Assembly: GCA_035556075.1 (NCBI GenBank)
Contig: DATMFQ010000023.1
Span: 1-18,831, forward strand
DNA from: 73-13 sp035556075
GTDB lineage: Bacteria; Actinomycetota; Actinomycetes; Actinomycetales; Microbacteriaceae
Length of the DNA: 18,831 nucleotides
Reading direction: 5' to 3'
The position numbers and the translations under genes are program-made. Positions 1 to 6,700 of the stretch are shown here, piece after piece (position 1 is the first letter of the stretch; every line of letters begins with the position of its first letter). The notes beneath the pieces were generated by a model. That model ran no database searches, was not told where the DNA came from, and worked only from the letters and a program-made list of their open reading frames with translations.

Positions 1-72
1 GGGGCGACAGGATTTGAACCTGCGGCCTCCCGCTCCCAAAGCGGGCGCTCTACCAAGCTGAGCTACGCCCCG
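1..72 (-). tRNA. tRNA-Pro (anticodon UGG), 3' end cut by window edge
   Basis: On the minus strand the cloverleaf starts with acceptor strand CGGGGCG (72 to 66). It has a D-arm GCTC...GAGC and an anticodon stem CCCGC/GCGGG around the loop TTTGGGA, which places anticodon TGG. The T-arm contains GGTTCAAATCC. The matching 3' acceptor strand is complete except for its last base and the discriminator, which lie just outside the window. A TAGACT hexamer on the minus strand at 92-87 is a possible -10 box about 8 nt from the predicted transcription start. The gene is divergent to tRNA-Gly. Confidence 0.95.
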
Positions 73-182
73 CTTACCGACGCACAAGTCTAGCGGACCT
101 GTCGGCCCGAGATCGCCGGGCAAGCATCCGCACGTGGTGCGTGCCGCGGTAGGCTGTCCGTCGGTCTCGCGCGCGAGGCCGC

Positions 183-253
183 GGGGCGGTAGCTCAATGG
201 TAGAGCCTCAGTCTTCCAAACTGATTACGCGGGTTCGATTCCCGTCCGCCCCT
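183..253 (+). tRNA. tRNA-Gly (anticodon UCC)
   Basis: Acceptor strands GGGGCGG (183-189) and CCGCCCC (246-252) pair fully, with discriminator T at 253. The D-arm is GCTCAATGGTAGAGC, the anticodon stem is TCAGT/ACTGA around the loop CTTCCAA (anticodon TCC), and the T-arm contains GGTTCGATTCC. No CCA is encoded, which is common in Actinobacteria. A TAGGCT hexamer at 150-155 is a plausible -10 box. Total length is 71 nt. Confidence 0.95.
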
Positions 254-309
254 CTCCGTCGTCTACTCGTTCCTCACCTCGAGGACCCCACGGACACGCT
301 GCGGCTGCG

Positions 310-386
310 CGAAGTACTGAGAAAAGCACGAAGTACTGAAGAATGCGGCGGCAGGGCCCGTACCCCACGCATTCCTCAGTACTTCG
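310..386. repeat. 19-bp inverted repeat plus a third partial copy
   Basis: The left arm CGAAGTACTGAAGAATGCG (329-347) and the right arm (368-386), which reads CGAAGTACTGAGGAATGCG on the minus strand, agree at 18 of 19 positions around a 20-nt spacer. A shorter copy, CGAAGTACTGAG, lies at 310-321 in the same direction as the left arm. Each copy contains the palindrome AGTACT. In a minus-strand RNA the single difference becomes a G-U pair, so the stem is complete. In a plus-strand RNA it is an A-C mismatch. There is no U-tract, so it is not a typical terminator. A REP-like dispersed repeat, a small non-autonomous element or a protein binding site are all possible. Confidence 0.8.
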
Positions 387-399
387 CACAGCCCGACCC

Positions 400-631
400 A
401 GCTCTAGGGCGCTCCTCAGCTCCTGGTTCCGCCAGGGCCGGGCAGGACGCCTCACCGGACGGGTCGCGGCAGCCGCCGACCCAAGCGACCTGCTCCGGGA
501 GGTGCGCGCAGTCGCCGACGGCACGATCGCCGACCTGCTCACGCCGGAGGAACTCAACGAAGTCTTGCTGCGAAGCGCCCACCGGGAGGCACTCGCGGTC
601 CGCGCTCACGCTCGTCTTCGACGTCGCGTGA
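400..631 (+). pseudogene. possible decayed coding remnant
   Basis: One plus-strand frame here reads through a stretch with protein-like character, including the segments DPSDLLREVRAVADGTIADL and LTPEELNEVLLRSAHREAL (about 470-597), which look like amphipathic helices. It has no convincing start, it begins inside the inverted-repeat region, and its continuation turns into Arg-rich sequence, while a neighbouring frame ends at 631. This could be the degraded C-terminal part of a gene, or chance. I do not recognise a family. Confidence 0.25.
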
Positions 632-667
632 GGCCTCCCCGCGGCGTCGGCGGACCGGCCGCCGCCG

Positions 668-696
668 TTGCGCGAACGACATGAAGCTGATCTACT
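668..696 (+). promoter_or_regulatory. candidate promoter for the PASTA/excalibur gene
   Basis: TTGCGC (668-673), a 17-nt spacer and TCTACT (691-696) form a reasonable vegetative promoter. Transcription would start near 703, leaving a leader of about 30 nt that contains the purine-rich ribosome binding site AAAGGGGTGGGG (720-731) before the ATG at 733. Confidence 0.4.
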
Positions 697-732
697 TGGC
701 GGCGGGGCCTCGACGAGGTAAAGGGGTGGGGC

Positions 733-2148
733 ATGAGCGAGGGTGTCGGAGCCGCGCGGTCAACGCTCTGGGCTAGATTCCGTGGAAGCAAGGCTTTTCT
801 CCCCGCCACGATCGCAGTGCCGACCATGCTATTCATGGGCGGCGGCATCGGCAGCTACGCCGCCTGGGACGCGACTCGGATCGATGTCCCCCTCGCCGTC
901 GGCCAGGAGCTGCCCTCCGGCACGGAGCTGCTCGAGCGGTTCGGGCTCGCAGTCGAACCAGTGGCGGTGTCCGATACGCGGCTCGACCCCGCGTGTTACT
1001 CGATCAGCGAGCAAAGTGTGCCTGCCGGCACACGAGTCGTGCCGGAGGACACCCTGATCGCGCTCACGATCGAGCCACGGTCATTGCCGATGCCGCGCGT
1101 CGTCGGCAAAAGCCTTGCGGACGCCGAGTCGGAACTGCTGACCAACTGTCTTCACACCGAGGTGCTGAACGCGTGGTGCCTGCCTGCTCGCTTCTCCGGC
1201 CCTACTGAGTCGCTGACGTCAAGAAGCCTGCAGACCGAGACAGGGTTCACCTTCGTCGCCTCCACCGGCCGACTCGAGCATCCGTCACTGGATCCGAGTC
1301 CAACGTGGCCGGTGTGCGAGCAACGCGCCAGGCCCGCGACTGAGCTACCTGCCGGGTCCACGGTCGAGGTAGCGCTGACGGTGCCCCTCACCACCGTGCC
1401 GACCACCGAGGCGAGCATGCTTGAGGACGCACTTGCTGCACTCCGCATCACGACCGATGGCTGTGTGCTCGAGCCCAGGGTCACGGCGATATTCGAGCCA
1501 GACCCGACCGCGCTGCGTGGCATCAGTCTGCCGCCTGCCGCCGAGATGGCTCGGTGGGAGGTGGTCTCGCTCAAGCCCGCCACCACGCATGCGGTTCTCT
1601 GTGGCAGCGAGGTCGTCGTCGAAGTCGCCTGGCCTCCGACGACGATGCCCACCTTGCTCGGACTCAACCACGTCGGGCAGTCCGTCCAGTCCGACACCGC
1701 CGCAACAGCGACGTTGAAGGCCGCGAATCTCAAGGCGAGTTGTTCTGGTACCGGCACGGTGACCCGCCAGGTCCCTGAGGCGGGAACACCCACCCCGATT
1801 GGTACCGCCGTGACATGCGTCGCCGAGGTCGTGGTGCCGAGCATTGTGGGGCTCGAGCTTGCGACTGCGGCTTCCGCCCTGTCCTCCGCCGGAGTGACCG
1901 GAGGGTGCACCGGGTCGGGGATCGTAGTATCGCAAACCCCACAAGCGGGGAGCGTGCTCACCGGGACGCAGCGGGTCACGTGCGAAGCCAAAGTGCCGCA
2001 GCCGGTGATTCCGTTCGTCGGCGGCAGCACTGCCCACTATGCGAACTGCTCGGAGGCGCGAGCCGCCGGCGTAGCGCCGATCTACCGGGGAGAGCCCGGG
2101 TATCGGTCCGGTCTCGACCGGGACAACGACGGGATCGCCTGCGAGTGA
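733..2148 (+). CDS. membrane-anchored PASTA-repeat protein with C-terminal excalibur domain
   Basis: A 471-residue predicted surface protein. A short basic N-terminus (residues 1-20) leads into one hydrophobic segment (about 21-45), so the rest should lie outside the membrane. PASTA-like modules follow, clearest at about 304-366 (MPTLLGLN...) and 367-419 (VPSIVGLELATAASAL...), with weaker ones at about 52-114, 119-218 and 219-299. Each of the two clear modules has cysteines exactly 25 positions apart (C337/C362 and C392/C417). The C-terminus (434-471) is an excalibur domain ending DRDNDGIACE, a calcium-loop-like Asp motif. PASTA domains bind peptidoglycan or muropeptides in Ser/Thr kinases and PBPs; no kinase or transpeptidase domain is present here. 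A role at the cell wall is inferred, and the ligand is unknown. The ATG at 733 is chosen for its strong ribosome binding site. Base composition seems a little less GC-rich than the neighbours. Confidence 0.85.
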   Translation: MSEGVGAARSTLWARFRGSKAFLPATIAVPTMLFMGGGIGSYAAWDATRIDVPLAVGQELPSGTELLERFGLAVEPVAVSDTRLDPACYSISEQSVPAGTRVVPEDTLIALTIEPRSLPMPRVVGKSLADAESELLTNCLHTEVLNAWCLPARFSGPTESLTSRSLQTETGFTFVASTGRLEHPSLDPSPTWPVCEQRARPATELPAGSTVEVALTVPLTTVPTTEASMLEDALAALRITTDGCVLEPRVTAIFEPDPTALRGISLPPAAEMARWEVVSLKPATTHAVLCGSEVVVEVAWPPTTMPTLLGLNHVGQSVQSDTAATATLKAANLKASCSGTGTVTRQVPEAGTPTPIGTAVTCVAEVVVPSIVGLELATAASALSSAGVTGGCTGSGIVVSQTPQAGSVLTGTQRVTCEAKVPQPVIPFVGGSTAHYANCSEARAAGVAPIYRGEPGYRSGLDRDNDGIACE

Positions 2149-2161
2149 GTCGCGCCACGGA

Positions 2162-2167
2162 TAGGAT
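2162..2167 (+). promoter_or_regulatory. -10 box for leaderless transcription of the 119-residue membrane protein
   Basis: TAGGAT is followed by six bases (gccgcc) and then ATG. That spacing puts the transcription start on the A of the start codon. It lies in the 25-bp gap after the PASTA gene, so the downstream gene can be transcribed independently. No good -35 element is visible. Confidence 0.5.
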
Positions 2168-2173
2168 GCCGCC

Positions 2174-2533
2174 ATGGAGATCCTGAAGAACATCGTGCTC
2201 GCCCTGCACATCATCGGTGTCGCGGCGCTGCTCGGCGGTGTGCTTTACCAGATCAAGGCGATGCGGGCCGGTGAGGCGCGGGTGCTCCCCGCCATCATGC
2301 ACGGCGCCTGGACCATGCTCGTCACCGGGCTCATCCTCGTCGGCTTGCAATACCCGCTCGGCCTCGGTGACGACCTCAACAACACGAAGATCGCGGTCAA
2401 GCTCGTCATCCTCATCGCCATCGTCGTCATCGGACTCGTGCACCGCAAGAAGACGCCGGTCCCCGGCTGGGTGCTCCCCACCCTCGGTGTCCTGACCACC
2501 GCCAACGTCGTCATCGCCACCGTGTGGCACTGA
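2174..2533 (+). CDS. small integral membrane protein, four helices
   Basis: A 119-residue protein that is almost entirely membrane-embedded. Predicted helices lie at about 6-26, 40-61, 72-90 and 98-117, with short basic loops (KAMRAGEAR at about 28-36 and HRKKTP at about 90-95). No catalytic or metal-binding motif stands out apart from single His residues in or near the helices (H12, H43, H90, H119). It resembles the short uncharacterised four-helix proteins common in Actinobacteria; I cannot give a function. It begins 25 nt after the PASTA gene but has its own -10 box and is followed by a strong terminator, so it is probably a single-gene unit, with possible read-through from upstream. Confidence 0.85.
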   Translation: MEILKNIVLALHIIGVAALLGGVLYQIKAMRAGEARVLPAIMHGAWTMLVTGLILVGLQYPLGLGDDLNNTKIAVKLVILIAIVVIGLVHRKKTPVPGWVLPTLGVLTTANVVIATVWH

Positions 2534-2548
2534 CGACTCGCCGTCACC

Positions 2549-2583
2549 GACGCCCCGATCCGGTTCGTCCGGGTCGGGGCGTC
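2549..2583 (+). terminator. strong hairpin terminator after the small membrane protein
   Basis: Fifteen base pairs, starting GACGCCCCGA and closing TCGGGGCGTC and including one G-T pair, enclose the 5-nt loop TTCGT. It starts 15 nt after the stop codon at 2533. There is no long T-run, as is usual for terminators in high-GC Actinobacteria. Confidence 0.75.
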
Positions 2584-2634
2584 GTGCATCCGAAGCCAGT
2601 CGCGCTGCTCCTGCAGGTGGCCCTATTGGCGTAA

Positions 2635-2675
2635 TTGCGATTATGGTTAGTTACTAACCGATATAGCGATAAGGA
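2635..2675 (+). promoter_or_regulatory. promoter with TetR/MarR-type palindromic operator before the MMPL gene
   Basis: GGTTAGT-T-ACTAACC (2645-2659) is a perfect 7-bp inverted repeat around one central base, in an AT-rich island unlike the surrounding DNA. It overlaps the likely promoter. One reading has -10 TATGGT (2642-2647), putting the start inside the palindrome. Another has TTGCGA (2635-2640) and GATATA (2660-2665) exactly flanking it. The ribosome binding site AAGGA (2671-2675) follows. A bound dimeric repressor would block transcription in either case. No regulator gene lies nearby, so the repressor must be encoded elsewhere. Confidence 0.65.
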
Positions 2676-2680
2676 TTCCA

Positions 2681-4789
2681 ATGCGCGCGCGAACCTGGCT
2701 CCGAGCGATCGTCCCGGCATTCATCATCCTTGCCTGGCTCGCCGCCGCGGGCGTCGGCGGACCCTACTTCGGGAAAGTGGGGGAGGTCGCCAAGAACGAT
2801 CCGGCGGCATATCTGCCGAGCAGCGCGGAGGCGACGCAGGTGCAGCAGCAGCTCGGCGCATTCCTCGGCGAGGATGCGCTGCCGGCGGTCGTACTCTTCG
2901 TCGGCACGGGACCCCTCACGCACGCGCAGCTCGACGAGATCGGCGCGGTCGTCGATCTGCTCGGCGAGCAGGAAGGCCTCGGCGGGGCGCCGAGCCCGGC
3001 GCTCAGCTCGGAGGACGGGATCGCCGCTGAGGTCTTCCTCACGGTCCAGACCGACGAACCGGTCGGCAAGATCATCGAGCAGCTGCGGACCACGATCGCG
3101 GCCAACCCCATCGCCGGCGTCGATGTCTACGTCACCGGGCCCGCAGGGCTGAGCGGCGACCTCATTGCCGCATTCACCGGCATCGACGGGCTCCTCCTCG
3201 CGGTCGCGCTCGGCGCGGTGCTCATCATCCTCATCCTCGTATATCGCTCGCCGCTACTGCCACTGCTCGTCCTCGCGACGAGCGTCTTCGCGCTGTGCGC
3301 CGCGCTGCTGACGGTGTGGTGGCTCGCGAAGTCGGAGGTCTTCCTCCTCAACGGGCAGATCCAAGGCATCCTCTTTATCCTCGTCATCGGTGCGGCCACC
3401 GACTACGCCCTGCTCTACGTCGCCCGATACCGAGAGGCGCTCGCCGCCGACCCCGATCGTCTCCGCGCGACGAAGGCCGCATGGCGCGGCGCCTGGGAGC
3501 CGATCGTCGCCTCGGGCGGCACCGTCATCGCCGGGCTCCTCTGCCTGCTACTCAGCGACCTCGAGTCCAATCGCGGTCTCGGACCGGTCGCGGCGATCGG
3601 CATCGGGTTCGCGATGCTCTCGGCGCTCACCCTGCTGCCGGCACTCCTGTACCTCGCTGGCCGGGTCGCGTACTGGCCGGCGCGTCTCGTCGCGAGCCCC
3701 GATGGCATGCCAACGAAGGGTATCTGGTCGAAGATTCCCGCGTTCGTCGCCAAGCGGGCCCGTCCCGTCTGGATCATCGCCGTCGTCCTCCTTGGCCTCG
3801 CCGGGCTCGGCATGCTTCGGCTCGACGCGAACGGGGTCGCCTCAAGCGAGCTCGTCCTCGGCACGCCGGAGGCGAGCACCGGGCAGGAGCTGCTCGCCGA
3901 GCACTTCCCCGGGGGCTCAGGCGCCCCCGTCTACGTACTCGTCGACGAATCTGCGCTGCGGGACACGGCCAATGTCCTGCTCGGCACCGCCGAGATCGCG
4001 TCGGTATCAGTCGTCACCGCCGACTCGCCAAGTGGGACCGCGCCGGTCACCTCAGACGGCGTCATGGCGATCGGCGCGCCCGGCACCGAACCACCGGCGC
4101 CCACCGTCGTCGACGGTCGGGTGCTGTTGCAGGGCACCCTCGACGTCGCCGCGGACAGCACCGAGGCGACGACCCTGATCACTCTGCTTCGCGCGGAGCT
4201 CGGCGAGGGCGCGCTCATCGGGGGGACGACCGCGGTCGCCCTCGACACGGATACTGCGTCGATCCACGACCGCACCCTCATCATCCCGGTCGTGCTGCTC
4301 GTCGTCCTCGTTATCCTCGCGCTGCTGCTGCGGTCGATCGTCGCGCCGCTCATCCTCATCGCGACGGTCGTGCTCTCGTTCGCCGCGACGATGGGTATCG
4401 CCGCCTGGGTGTTCCAGGACGTCCTCGGGATGCCCGGCGCGGATCCGGCGGTACCGCTGTACGGCTTCGTCTTCCTCGTCGCACTCGGCATCGACTACAA
4501 CATCTTCCTCATGAGCCGCGTCCGGGAGGAGGCGCTCGTGCACGGCGCGCGGCTCGGCATGCGCCGCGGGCTCGGCATCACCGGCGGCATCATCACCTCG
4601 GCGGGCCTCGTGCTCGCCGCGACGTTCGCCGCGCTCGCGGTGCTGCCGATCCTGTTCCTCGTGCAGCTCGCATTCATCGTCGCCTTCGGCGTGCTGCTCG
4701 ACACGATCATCGTGCGCTCGCTGCTCGTGCCCGCGATCGGGCAGGAGCTCGGCCGCAGGCTGTGGTGGCCGTCGACACGGATCCACTGA
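2681..4789 (+). CDS. MMPL/RND-family transporter
   Basis: A 702-residue membrane transporter with the duplicated RND fold. Helix 1 is at about 8-24 and is followed by an extracytoplasmic domain (about 25-165). A helix block spans about 168-330, with the family motif GAATDYALLYVARYRE at 237-252. A second extracytoplasmic domain (about 385-530) and a second helix block (about 532-685) follow, with the matching motif ALGIDYNIFLMSRVREE at 601-617. The two Asp-Tyr pairs are the conserved proton-relay positions of MMPL proteins, which export lipids, siderophores or drugs using the proton gradient. About 700 residues is the usual size for MMPL/YdfJ-type proteins outside mycobacteria. The substrate cannot be read from sequence. 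The palindromic operator upstream suggests control by a TetR- or MarR-type repressor sensing the exported compound. Start at ATG 2681, five bases after AAGGA. Confidence 0.93.
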   Translation: MRARTWLRAIVPAFIILAWLAAAGVGGPYFGKVGEVAKNDPAAYLPSSAEATQVQQQLGAFLGEDALPAVVLFVGTGPLTHAQLDEIGAVVDLLGEQEGLGGAPSPALSSEDGIAAEVFLTVQTDEPVGKIIEQLRTTIAANPIAGVDVYVTGPAGLSGDLIAAFTGIDGLLLAVALGAVLIILILVYRSPLLPLLVLATSVFALCAALLTVWWLAKSEVFLLNGQIQGILFILVIGAATDYALLYVARYREALAADPDRLRATKAAWRGAWEPIVASGGTVIAGLLCLLLSDLESNRGLGPVAAIGIGFAMLSALTLLPALLYLAGRVAYWPARLVASPDGMPTKGIWSKIPAFVAKRARPVWIIAVVLLGLAGLGMLRLDANGVASSELVLGTPEASTGQELLAEHFPGGSGAPVYVLVDESALRDTANVLLGTAEIASVSVVTADSPSGTAPVTSDGVMAIGAPGTEPPAPTVVDGRVLLQGTLDVAADSTEATTLITLLRAELGEGALIGGTTAVALDTDTASIHDRTLIIPVVLLVVLVILALLLRSIVAPLILIATVVLSFAATMGIAAWVFQDVLGMPGADPAVPLYGFVFLVALGIDYNIFLMSRVREEALVHGARLGMRRGLGITGGIITSAGLVLAATFAALAVLPILFLVQLAFIVAFGVLLDTIIVRSLLVPAIGQELGRRLWWPSTRIH

Positions 4790-4792
4790 CGC

Positions 4793-4812
4793 GGCGGCGC
4801 GACCGCGCCGCC
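4793..4812. terminator. shared hairpin between convergent MMPL and DUF1801 genes
   Basis: GGCGGCGC and GCGCCGCC (8 bp) close over the loop GACC. The hairpin starts 4 nt after the MMPL stop and lies 6 nt beyond the end of the convergent DUF1801 gene, so it could end transcription from both sides. Confidence 0.55.
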
Positions 4813-4817
4813 ACAGG

Positions 4818-5228
4818 TCAGATCCGCACGCCCGGCAGCCTCCCCGCCTGCGCGAACCACGATCGCAGTCGCCCCTCGTCGAGCTCGTCATCCTGCCAGA
4901 TGTCGAGGTAACGCACCTCGGGATGCTTCCCGGCCTTCGGCGGCTCGGGTTCCAGCGACGCACCGCGATGGAATGCGATCTGCACATAGTGCGTGAAGCA
5001 CCGGAAGGACAGCTGCCACGTCTCCCCGTCGACCCCATAGAACGGCTGGTTCCACTTGACGGCCTTCCGGACATCAGGGATCTCCGCCTCGATGAGCTCG
5101 TCGAGGCGCTGGCCGATGGCCTGCTTCCACTCGGGCATGGCCGCGATGTAGTCGCGCACCGGACCGGGCCCGTCACCCTTCGGGATCTGCGGATTGCCGC
5201 CGGACAGGAGGCGCACGCCGTCACGCAT
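4818..5228 (-). CDS. DUF1801 domain protein
   Basis: A soluble protein of 136 residues, starting MRDGVRLLSGGNPQIPKGDG. The segment VRDYIAAMPEWKQAIGQRLDELI, followed by a VRKAVKWNQPFYG stretch, is typical of DUF1801 (frataxin-like alpha/beta fold, function unknown). The product of this family is often annotated only by that domain. The C-terminus (YLDIWQDDELDEGRLRSWFAQA) matches the usual helical end. I chose the ATG at 5228 because a TACGAT box sits 7 nt upstream, the leaderless layout seen at other genes here. An ATG at 5237 overlaps that box and is the main alternative; a longer reading from 5321 adds Arg-rich residues unlikely to be coding. No ribosome binding site precedes either start. 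Convergent with the MMPL gene and divergent from the dehydrogenase. Confidence 0.85.
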   Translation of the reverse strand: MRDGVRLLSGGNPQIPKGDGPGPVRDYIAAMPEWKQAIGQRLDELIEAEIPDVRKAVKWNQPFYGVDGETWQLSFRCFTHYVQIAFHRGASLEPEPPKAGKHPEVRYLDIWQDDELDEGRLRSWFAQAGRLPGVRI

Positions 5229-5235
5229 GCGCGCC

Positions 5236-5241
5236 ATCGTA
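5236..5241 (-). promoter_or_regulatory. -10 box for leaderless transcription of the DUF1801 gene
   Basis: On the minus strand TACGAT is followed by 7 nt and then the ATG at 5228. If used, it rules out the ATG at 5237, which lies inside the box. This promoter call supports the start choice but depends on it, so it counts as weaker evidence than the other boxes of this type. Confidence 0.35.
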
Positions 5242-5302
5242 GTCGGGCGCGCTCGCGCGGCACGCGTGCGCCGAAAGCCAAGTCCCGCGCAGCCGCCACC
5301 AT

Positions 5303-5332
5303 TAGCATCGCCCGGGGACACGTCCGAAGGAG
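5303..5332 (+). promoter_or_regulatory. -10 box and ribosome binding site for the SAF-domain dehydrogenase
   Basis: TAGCAT (5303-5308) would start transcription near 5315, giving a leader of about 27 nt that carries a near-perfect Shine-Dalgarno sequence GAAGGAG (5326-5332), 9 nt before the ATG at 5342. No clear -35 element is seen. Confidence 0.45.
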
Positions 5333-5341
5333 CACGTCGAC

Positions 5342-6646
5342 ATGAATCTCTACGCCATGCTGCAGGCCCGCGCCGACGAGGGCAGGCCGGTCCGCGCCGG
5401 GCTCATCGGGACCGGCAAGTTCGGCGCGATGTTCCTCGCACAGGTGCTCACCACCCGCGGGCTCGAGCTCACCGCCGTCGCCGACCTCTCCCCCGATCGG
5501 GCGAAGCAGGCATGCCGCAACGCCGGCTGGACGGAAGAGCGCATCGCGGCCACCGCATTCGTCGAGCGCGGTGTCGAGCTCGCCTCGTCGGATCTCGTCG
5601 ATGTCGTCATCGACGCGACCGGCGTGCCGGCCGTCGGCATCGAGAACGCGCTCGCCGCCATCGAGCACGGCAAGCACATCATCATGGTCAACCTCGAGGC
5701 CGACGCGATCGCCGGCCCCGCACTCGCCGCTCGCGCCCGTGCCGCCGGCGTCGTCTACTCGCTCGCCTACGGCGACCAGCCGGCGCTGACCGCCGAGCTC
5801 GTCGACTGGGCGCGCGCCAGTGGCTTCGAGGTGCAGGCCGCGGGCAAGGGCACGAAGTTCCTCCCCCACTTCCCGCAGGTCACCCCGGACACTGTCTGGG
5901 AGGAGTTCGGGATGACGAGGGAGCAGGGCCACGACGTCAACCCGCGGATGCTCACCTCGTTCACGGACGGCACCAAGTCGGCGATCGAGATGGCCGCGAT
6001 CGCGAACGCCTGCAACCTTGGTGTCCCGAAGGCGGGCCTGTCGTTCCACCCGTGCGGCGTCGACGACCTCGCCCGGGTGCTGCGCCCGCGCTCGGCTGGT
6101 GGGGTCCTCGAGACCTCGGGCGTCGTCGAGTCGCTCTCCTCGCTCGAGCGTGACGGCCGCCCAGTCTTCCGCGACCTGCGCTGGGGCGTGTATGTCACGT
6201 TCCAGGCGCCCAGCGCATTCGTCGCGGAGCAGTTCGCCTACTGCCATCTCACGACGGACCCGAGCGGCACGTACGCGGCGATGTACAAGCCCTACCACAT
6301 CGTCGGACTCGAGCTCGGCATCTCGATCCTCTCGGTGGCGCTGCGTGGCGAGCCGACCGGGCACACGCGGTGGTTCCGCGGCGATGTCGTCGCAACCGCG
6401 AAACGGGACCTCGCGCCGGGCGACGAGTTGGACGGCGAGGGCGGCTTCGCGGCGTACGGCCGGCTCATGCCCGCGGAGGATTCCGTCGCCCGCGGTGCCG
6501 TCCCGATGGGCCTCGCCCACGGGGTCAAGCTGCTGCGGCCGGTCGCCCGCGGCGAGGTCGTGACCTGGGATGACGTGACGCCGCTGCCCAATGACCTGAC
6601 GATGCAACTCCGGCGCGAGACCGAGGCCCTCGCCGGCGTGCGCTGA
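5342..6646 (+). CDS. NAD(P)-dependent homoserine-dehydrogenase-like protein with SAF domain
   Basis: A 434-residue cytoplasmic oxidoreductase of the COG4091 type. The N-terminal Rossmann fold shows the dinucleotide loop GLIGTGKFG (20-28), then the strand motif DVVIDATGVP (87-96) and HIIMVNLEAD (112-121), as in homoserine dehydrogenase and GFO/IDH/MocA relatives. The middle domain (about 140-340) is the dimer and substrate region. The C-terminus (about 347-417, DVVATAKRDLAPGDELDGEG...) is a SAF domain, the fold also found in sialate synthase and FlgA; databases sometimes misname such proteins FlgA. The family occurs in sugar-acid and other catabolic clusters, and its substrate differs between clusters. 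Here it stands alone, with no kinase, aldolase or transporter beside it, so the substrate cannot be inferred. It is probably not the biosynthetic homoserine dehydrogenase, because the ACT-domain architecture is missing. Confidence 0.87.
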   Translation: MNLYAMLQARADEGRPVRAGLIGTGKFGAMFLAQVLTTRGLELTAVADLSPDRAKQACRNAGWTEERIAATAFVERGVELASSDLVDVVIDATGVPAVGIENALAAIEHGKHIIMVNLEADAIAGPALAARARAAGVVYSLAYGDQPALTAELVDWARASGFEVQAAGKGTKFLPHFPQVTPDTVWEEFGMTREQGHDVNPRMLTSFTDGTKSAIEMAAIANACNLGVPKAGLSFHPCGVDDLARVLRPRSAGGVLETSGVVESLSSLERDGRPVFRDLRWGVYVTFQAPSAFVAEQFAYCHLTTDPSGTYAAMYKPYHIVGLELGISILSVALRGEPTGHTRWFRGDVVATAKRDLAPGDELDGEGGFAAYGRLMPAEDSVARGAVPMGLAHGVKLLRPVARGEVVTWDDVTPLPNDLTMQLRRETEALAGVR

Positions 6647-6657
6647 TCCCAGGAGAT

Positions 6658-6686
6658 CCGCGCCGTCATTCTGCATGAATGCGCGG
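6658..6686. terminator. possible bidirectional hairpin between convergent genes
   Basis: CATTC/GAATG (5 bp, loop TGCAT) is extended by CCGCG/CGCGG after a 4-nt bulge on one side. It sits between the end of the dehydrogenase (6646) and the end of the SET gene (6701). It is weaker than the other terminators in the window. Confidence 0.35.
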
Positions 6687-6700
6687 GTCGCCTCAGTCGC

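Larger units (their letters stand above)
254..732. other. gene-poor stretch after tRNA-Gly
   Basis: This stretch of about 480 bp has no open frame that looks like an intact gene. It holds an inverted repeat with an extra partial copy (310-386), a possible decayed coding remnant (about 400-631) and a promoter with ribosome binding site for the gene at 733. The open frames crossing it on both strands overlap each other and are Arg/Ser/Pro-rich, as expected of non-coding GC-rich DNA. The 3' end of tRNA-Gly at its left border could be an integration site, but I saw no second copy of that tRNA end in the window. Confidence 0.6.

Noticed and set aside
183..253. tRNA-Gly 3' end as an attachment site of an integrated element
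   Set aside because: No second copy of the tRNA 3' sequence and no integrase gene is present in the window, so an att site cannot be supported.
3295..4911. Plus-strand open frame of about 540 codons overlapping the MMPL gene
   Set aside because: It is Arg-rich, out of frame with a clear 702-residue transporter, and is a shadow of its codon bias.
4052..6676. A very long minus-strand open frame (over 870 codons) running opposite the MMPL gene and the dehydrogenase
   Set aside because: It is antisense to two well-supported genes, overlaps DUF1801 in another frame, and its Arg/Asp/Gly/Glu-rich low-complexity translation is what GC-rich third codon positions give on the opposite strand.
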